Positions 60,511-64,000 of a stretch of DNA of 64,000 bases are shown here, in pieces. Position numbers and translations under genes: made by a program. Every line of letters starts with the position of its first letter. Position 1 is the stretch's first letter. Under the pieces are notes generated by a model. It did no database searches. It was not told the origin of the DNA and saw only the letters and a list, made by a program, of their open reading frames with translations. Source of the DNA: Nitrosopumilus sp. (GTDB taxonomy: Archaea > Thermoproteota > Nitrososphaeria > Nitrososphaerales > Nitrosopumilaceae); assembly GCF_025699125.1 (NCBI RefSeq), contig NZ_JAILWC010000001.1, positions 538,204 to 602,203 of the forward strand, in the 5' to 3' direction.

Positions 60511-61653
60511 GTGATAATTCAGACTCGATCAAAGAAAACCTATCTTGAAAGAATTCAATCAAAGGATAAGGAAATCAGGCAAGGAATCGAGGCCATGATT
60601 AAGAATTTTGAGAATTTCTCTATGGAAAAATACGGTAAAGCTGAGATAATTGAGGATATCAAACTAATGAACAACGAACAGGTTTTTGATTTATTGCAGA
60701 GTTGGATTGATTGGAATACATTAAGTTCAGGAACTATCAAATTCTATTTTTCAAAATTAAAATCATACTTGCATTATTTTGGAATAAAATTGCATCCTCA
60801 AGACATCAAAGAAGAATTGACATTCAAAAGACAGATTCAAGAAGAACTTTACCCACTAACCGTTAATGACATTCAGACCATAACCAAAAACCTAAGATAC
60901 AAACACAAAACGCTTTTCATATGCCAATCATCCTCTTTGATGAGAATCGGCGAGATGATGCAATTAAGGAAAAAACACCTAATTGCTGACAAGAAAAACA
61001 TCATTGTCAAGATTCCTGCAAGCATAGCTAAATTCAAAAAGGGCAGAACAACATTTTTTTCAAAAGAGGCAAGCAGATTACTAAGGCCAATACTACGAGA
61101 ACTGGACGAGAACGATTTAGTTTTTGGAACAAGTGAGTATCCAAAACATTCAAAGATAACAGCTCAAGGGGTTTTAAGAAACGCACATGATAGGATAGGC
61201 CTTAACATGAAATATGAAACAACAGGACGATATATGATAAACACACATTGTTTTAGGGCATTTGGCATTACTAGATTGTCACGCCATGATCCTAACTTTG
61301 CTAAAAAAATTGCTGGACAGAAAAGCTACTTGTTACAATATGATAGAATGACAGACGAAGAAAAATTAGAATTATACCAAAAACATGAAATTGATTTGCT
61401 AATTGATGATTCTGCAATAACTCAGGCAGAACTGGAAAAGATACAAAATGAAAAGTCAGAACAGACACAAAAAGACAATGAACAAAGGAAAAGAATGCAG
61501 GAGATGGAGGAAAGAATGCAGGAGATGCAAAAGGAGATGGTTCTGCAAAGATCTGCATTTGTATTCTTCAAGGCACAAATGGGAATGCCAACTCAGTTGA
61601 ATCTGCAACAATTAGAGTCTCAAAACAACGAGAAATCGGCACTGAAATGGTAG
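60511..61653 (+). CDS. tyrosine recombinase/integrase family protein
   Basis: A 380-residue protein, GTG start. The catalytic set is in order: R145 in SSLMRIGEMMQLRKK, a Lys in IAKFKKGRTTFF, H246 and R249 in NTHCFRAFGITRL, and Y277 in SYLLQYDRMT. The second H/W of the set is Gln (AGQKS). N-terminal SAM-like helical DNA-binding domain, C-terminal coiled coil with the repeat RMQEMEERMQEMQ. It could be an active integrase or XerA-like resolvase; no att site is obvious. Two related RHH proteins follow. Confidence 0.82.
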   Translation: MIIQTRSKKTYLERIQSKDKEIRQGIEAMIKNFENFSMEKYGKAEIIEDIKLMNNEQVFDLLQSWIDWNTLSSGTIKFYFSKLKSYLHYFGIKLHPQDIKEELTFKRQIQEELYPLTVNDIQTITKNLRYKHKTLFICQSSSLMRIGEMMQLRKKHLIADKKNIIVKIPASIAKFKKGRTTFFSKEASRLLRPILRELDENDLVFGTSEYPKHSKITAQGVLRNAHDRIGLNMKYETTGRYMINTHCFRAFGITRLSRHDPNFAKKIAGQKSYLLQYDRMTDEEKLELYQKHEIDLLIDDSAITQAELEKIQNEKSEQTQKDNEQRKRMQEMEERMQEMQKEMVLQRSAFVFFKAQMGMPTQLNLQQLESQNNEKSALKW

Positions 61654-61720
61654 AAAAAGTTTGATCCCATAATTGGAACAATTGAGTTTACATTATATTC
61701 ATAGAATAATAAATTGTTAC

Positions 61721-61861
61721 ATGAAAAAACGAATTACAATAATGATTGACGATGATTTAGACAAGAAACTACGAATACGTCAGGTAAAAACAATTCAAAA
61801 AACTCAAACATCATTTAGTTATTCCAAGGCACTAAATGAGGTACTGCGAAAATCCATCTAA
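61721..61861 (+). CDS. ribbon-helix-helix protein, copy 1
   Basis: ATG 61721, 46 residues: KKRITIMIDDDLDKKLRIRQ followed by a helix and YSKALNEVLRKSI, the RHH (CopG/Arc) layout. It lies 67 bases after the recombinase and resembles the RHH protein encoded convergently at 61987. Confidence 0.7.
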   Translation: MKKRITIMIDDDLDKKLRIRQVKTIQKTQTSFSYSKALNEVLRKSI

Positions 61862-61986
61862 ACAAAAATAAGAGTTTACTCGAAGATAATGCAATTATTA
61901 GGTATGAATATTCAAGGAATCTCTGCAATCCTCACAAAATAGTTTTTTTCCAGCGGAAGCATACATAACAAAAATGAAAAATCTAG

Positions 61987-62133
61987 TTATTTTAGCGATT
62001 TTCTCAAACTCACATTGACAATTTGAGAAAAACTAACATGTCCAGAAAAATCCTTTATCGTCTTTGCCTGTAAAATTCTGAGTTTTTTTATTATATCCTC
62101 ATCAAACGAGACTGTAACTTTTTTTGTTGTCAT
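61987..62133 (-). CDS. ribbon-helix-helix protein, copy 2
   Basis: ATG 62133, 48 residues: KKVTVSFDEDIIKKLRILQA, then FSQIVNVSLRKSLK. Clear paralogue of copy 1 (shared IKKLRI/DKKLRI, QAKTI/QVKTI and LRKS). A short palindrome at 62164 in its promoter region may be its own operator. Confidence 0.65.
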   Translation of the reverse strand: MTTKKVTVSFDEDIIKKLRILQAKTIKDFSGHVSFSQIVNVSLRKSLK

Positions 62134-62163
62134 AAAGATATTCTCAGTTCCAGAGCAAAGAAG

Positions 62164-62180
62164 GATAGTTGAATACTATC
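62164..62180. promoter_or_regulatory. GATAGT-N5-ACTATC palindrome upstream of RHH gene
   Basis: Perfect 6-base arms 31 bases before the RHH start at 62133. RHH repressors typically bind such short palindromes and repress themselves. Inference from position. Confidence 0.35.
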
Positions 62181-62252
62181 TGTTGAGTATGTGTCATTGC
62201 TGCAACATATTGAAATTTTGACAGATGAGGTATTGTCATAAGTGGTCATAAT

Positions 62253-63026
62253 CTAATCATAATTGGATAAAAAATTGCTAGGTGGAGTTTTAGGTATTTT
62301 TACCTTAAAGGTTGTAGGTGAATTTGACACTGTGATTTCGCCTCCATGTGATTCAACAACAAATTTCACACTTACTAAACCAAAACCAGTACCGGTTTTT
62401 TTTGTAGTGAATAACGGCTTGAAAATATAAGGCAGATTCTCTTCAGAAATTCCATTTCCGGAGTCTTCAATTTCAAAAATAATCCAATTCTTTTCTTTCC
62501 CAACCCTGATATCGATACTTCCTTTTATCCCCACAGCCTGAATGGCATTGACAACAAGATTGTTAATGGCAATTGACAATTGTTCTCTGTCGCAAACAAT
62601 GTCATAGTCATTTTTCGAGGTATTAATTTTAACATTATCGGGAATGAGAATAGAATCCATAGAATCTAAAATAATTCTAGATGTTTTTGTTTTAGATAAA
62701 ACCGTGGGCTGATCTTTGACATAATTCAGCACATTGTTAACTTGGTTGACAATTCTATCTATGGAATGGCATATTCTGTCATAGTGTTTTCGTTTTTGAT
62801 TGTCAGTTCCATATAGCATGGCTAAATTTTCAACAGATACCATGATGACTGAAAGAGGATTTCTTAAATCATGAGACAACCTGGATGCAATCTCGCCTAT
62901 CTGCACCATTTTCTTCTGCTTGATCATTTCTTGAGCCTGTGAATCAATGATTTTTTTTAATTCCTTGATTGTGTTAATTTGATCCAGATTAGAGATATTT
63001 TTTAGAATTGTTGAGTTATCCTGCAC
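62253..63026 (-). CDS. sensor histidine kinase (no input domain)
   Basis: A 257-residue kinase: N-terminal coiled coil, H-box SRLSHDLRNPLSV (phospho-His52), N-box INNLVVNAIQAVG, G1 EDSGNGISEENL, F-box YIFKPLFTTKKT, G2 GTGFGLVSVKFVVE. No membrane segment or PAS domain, so it must sense through a partner or the coiled coil. No response regulator is adjacent; Nitrososphaerota often separate them. Confidence 0.92.
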   Translation of the reverse strand: MQDNSTILKNISNLDQINTIKELKKIIDSQAQEMIKQKKMVQIGEIASRLSHDLRNPLSVIMVSVENLAMLYGTDNQKRKHYDRICHSIDRIVNQVNNVLNYVKDQPTVLSKTKTSRIILDSMDSILIPDNVKINTSKNDYDIVCDREQLSIAINNLVVNAIQAVGIKGSIDIRVGKEKNWIIFEIEDSGNGISEENLPYIFKPLFTTKKTGTGFGLVSVKFVVESHGGEITVSNSPTTFKVKIPKTPPSNFLSNYD

Positions 63027-63227
63027 GCATTATAAATGGTCTGGTATTATTTAATATATTGGTGTAACAATATCATTACAAGTGTATTCATTTATTCATT
63101 GATGGTATAATCAAGTCCGTTTTTGATCATATTCTTTTATGCACTGTGATTTGCAGAAATATATACACTAATTTATATAGTGTATAACTACATTTAATAA
63201 TGTACCTATATTGTATAGTTAATAATT

Positions 63228-63320
63228 ATGAGTTATGGGCATGATATTTTCATTGATGGTAATAATATCGATGCAAATATTGTGACTGAAGATTATGTGG
63301 TGATTTCCCTTGACAGGTAA
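63228..63320 (+). CDS. putative 30-aa leader ORF
   Basis: ATG 63228, starts MSYGHDIFIDGNNIDANIVT. Overlaps the TTG start of the next gene by 11 bases in another frame. May be a leader or chance. Confidence 0.25.
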   Translation: MSYGHDIFIDGNNIDANIVTEDYVVISLDR

Positions 63321-64000
63321 ATTTTTACAATCACGTTCAATCATTTTAGGAATTATTGTGATTTTTACTGTTTTTACAATATCATTGACTGAAACTATTC
63401 AACTCTCTGATGGATTTTCAAGTAAAAGCACTGCTGGTTGGGTTTATAATTTGAACCCTGGAGAATCTGAAGTTATGACATGGACCTTAACAAATTCCGA
63501 AGAAGTACCAATAAACATAGAATTTCGTGCAGAGGGTGAAGGTTCAGAATTGTTTGTTTTTGAAAAATTAGTAATTATGGAGCCAAAAGAACAAAGAGCA
63601 TTTGAATTTATTGTGATAGTTCCTGATGACCATCCTAATAATATAGAATACAGACCAGTTTTGTTTGCATTAGAAAGAGCCTTGCCTTCTGACGGTGGCG
63701 CAGCAGCTGTTTTAATCAATTATCAAATGAGTGCAAAACCAATTATCAAAATTGGTGATGAACCTATTTACACAGCGCCAGTTATTGAAAAAGAAAAAAT
63801 TGAAGAAAAACAATTAAAAAAAGAAACTCCAACTAAAGAAGATTTTTCAACCGCGCCAACTGAAACAATAGAAGAAAAACTGGCCAGAATTGCAGAAGCA
63901 AACAAAGATGTAAAAGATGATGATTCATTTGATAAATCTTTAAAAGAAGAACCAATGTCAGGATATGATCCAGAACCTATACCTGATCCAGAACCTATAC
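63310..64000 (+). CDS. exported Ig-like/COG1470-like surface protein (3' end outside window)
   Basis: Partial, TTG start at 63310. Signal peptide (IILGIIVIFTVFTISL), a beta domain of about 130 residues (GWVYNLNPGESEVMTWTLTN and FIVIVPDDHPN, the style of archaeal secreted Ig-like domains), then a charged linker and the Pro-rich repeat DPEPIPDPEPI at the window end. It is cut by the window, so function and length are open. Confidence 0.6.
   Translation, partial: MTGKFLQSRSIILGIIVIFTVFTISLTETIQLSDGFSSKSTAGWVYNLNPGESEVMTWTLTNSEEVPINIEFRAEGEGSELFVFEKLVIMEPKEQRAFEFIVIVPDDHPNNIEYRPVLFALERALPSDGGAAAVLINYQMSAKPIIKIGDEPIYTAPVIEKEKIEEKQLKKETPTKEDFSTAPTETIEEKLARIAEANKDVKDDDSFDKSLKEEPMSGYDPEPIPDPEPI

Noticed and set aside
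51780..61653. Integrative element bounded by tRNA-Phe and the recombinase
   Set aside because: The interval holds ilvA, purE, purK and other core genes, and no repeat of the tRNA 3' end was seen near the recombinase.
1..64000. CRISPR array
   Set aside because: No series of regularly spaced identical repeats was seen; the only close direct repeats are three promoter blocks and one coding duplication.

Overview
The window looks like a chromosome segment from a marine ammonia-oxidising archaeon of the Nitrosopumilus type (Nitrososphaerota/Thaumarchaeota). This rests on AT-rich DNA, an archaeal translation and purine gene set (aRF1, PurP, AspRS with GatCAB), leaderless-style gene starts with many TTG/GTG initiators, TrmB-type regulators, roadblock-like DUF6659-type proteins, and a binding protein carrying the W-rich surface motif common in these archaea. 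No rRNA operon or CRISPR array was seen; one tRNA gene (Phe, GAA) is present.

Layout. 1-5.3 kb: the tail of a CBS-domain protein, several unknown genes, an MGME1-like PD-(D/E)XK nuclease, and a 722-residue fusion of a D-Ala-D-Ala-ligase-like ATP-grasp enzyme with an M20 peptidase-like domain. 5.3-15.5 kb: an accessory zone packed with very small proteins, many with CxxC or Cys/His metal-binding motifs and others that are single membrane helices, plus decayed genes. Three of its small gene units share a 16-base promoter block. 15.6-20 kb: an XPD/DinG-like helicase, a possible HEPN protein and ilvD. 20-21.8 kb: another run of small zinc proteins with broken genes among them.

21.8-45 kb is mostly core metabolism: HIT protein, aRF1, DsbA-like protein, CbtB, a PhnD-C-E-type transporter preceded by two tandem HTH regulators, purP, the aspS-gatC-gatA-gatB group (indirect Asn-tRNA synthesis), an acyl-CoA synthetase, an aminotransferase, an A24 prepilin peptidase, a TrmB regulator followed by a KaiC-like ATPase, and a TIGR00300/ornithine cyclodeaminase-type protein. 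45-64 kb: HD phosphohydrolase, cobalamin adenosyltransferase, TPR protein, an unusual CorA with a GTN motif, a membrane-bound HTH regulator divergent from a small exported protein with the same C-terminal module, tRNA-Phe overlapped by a small ORF, two stand-alone Lrp/AsnC ligand-binding domains, a class III nucleotide cyclase, threonine dehydratase, divergent purE/purK, a tyrosine recombinase flanked by two related ribbon-helix-helix proteins, a histidine kinase, and the start of an exported protein cut by the window end.

Linked functions: ilvA and ilvD belong to isoleucine/branched-chain synthesis; purE, purK and purP to purine synthesis; CbtB and the adenosyltransferase to cobalt/cobalamin. 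The least explained parts are the microprotein zones (2.8-21.8 kb), the ATP-grasp/M20 fusion, and the 50.2-51.9 kb interval.
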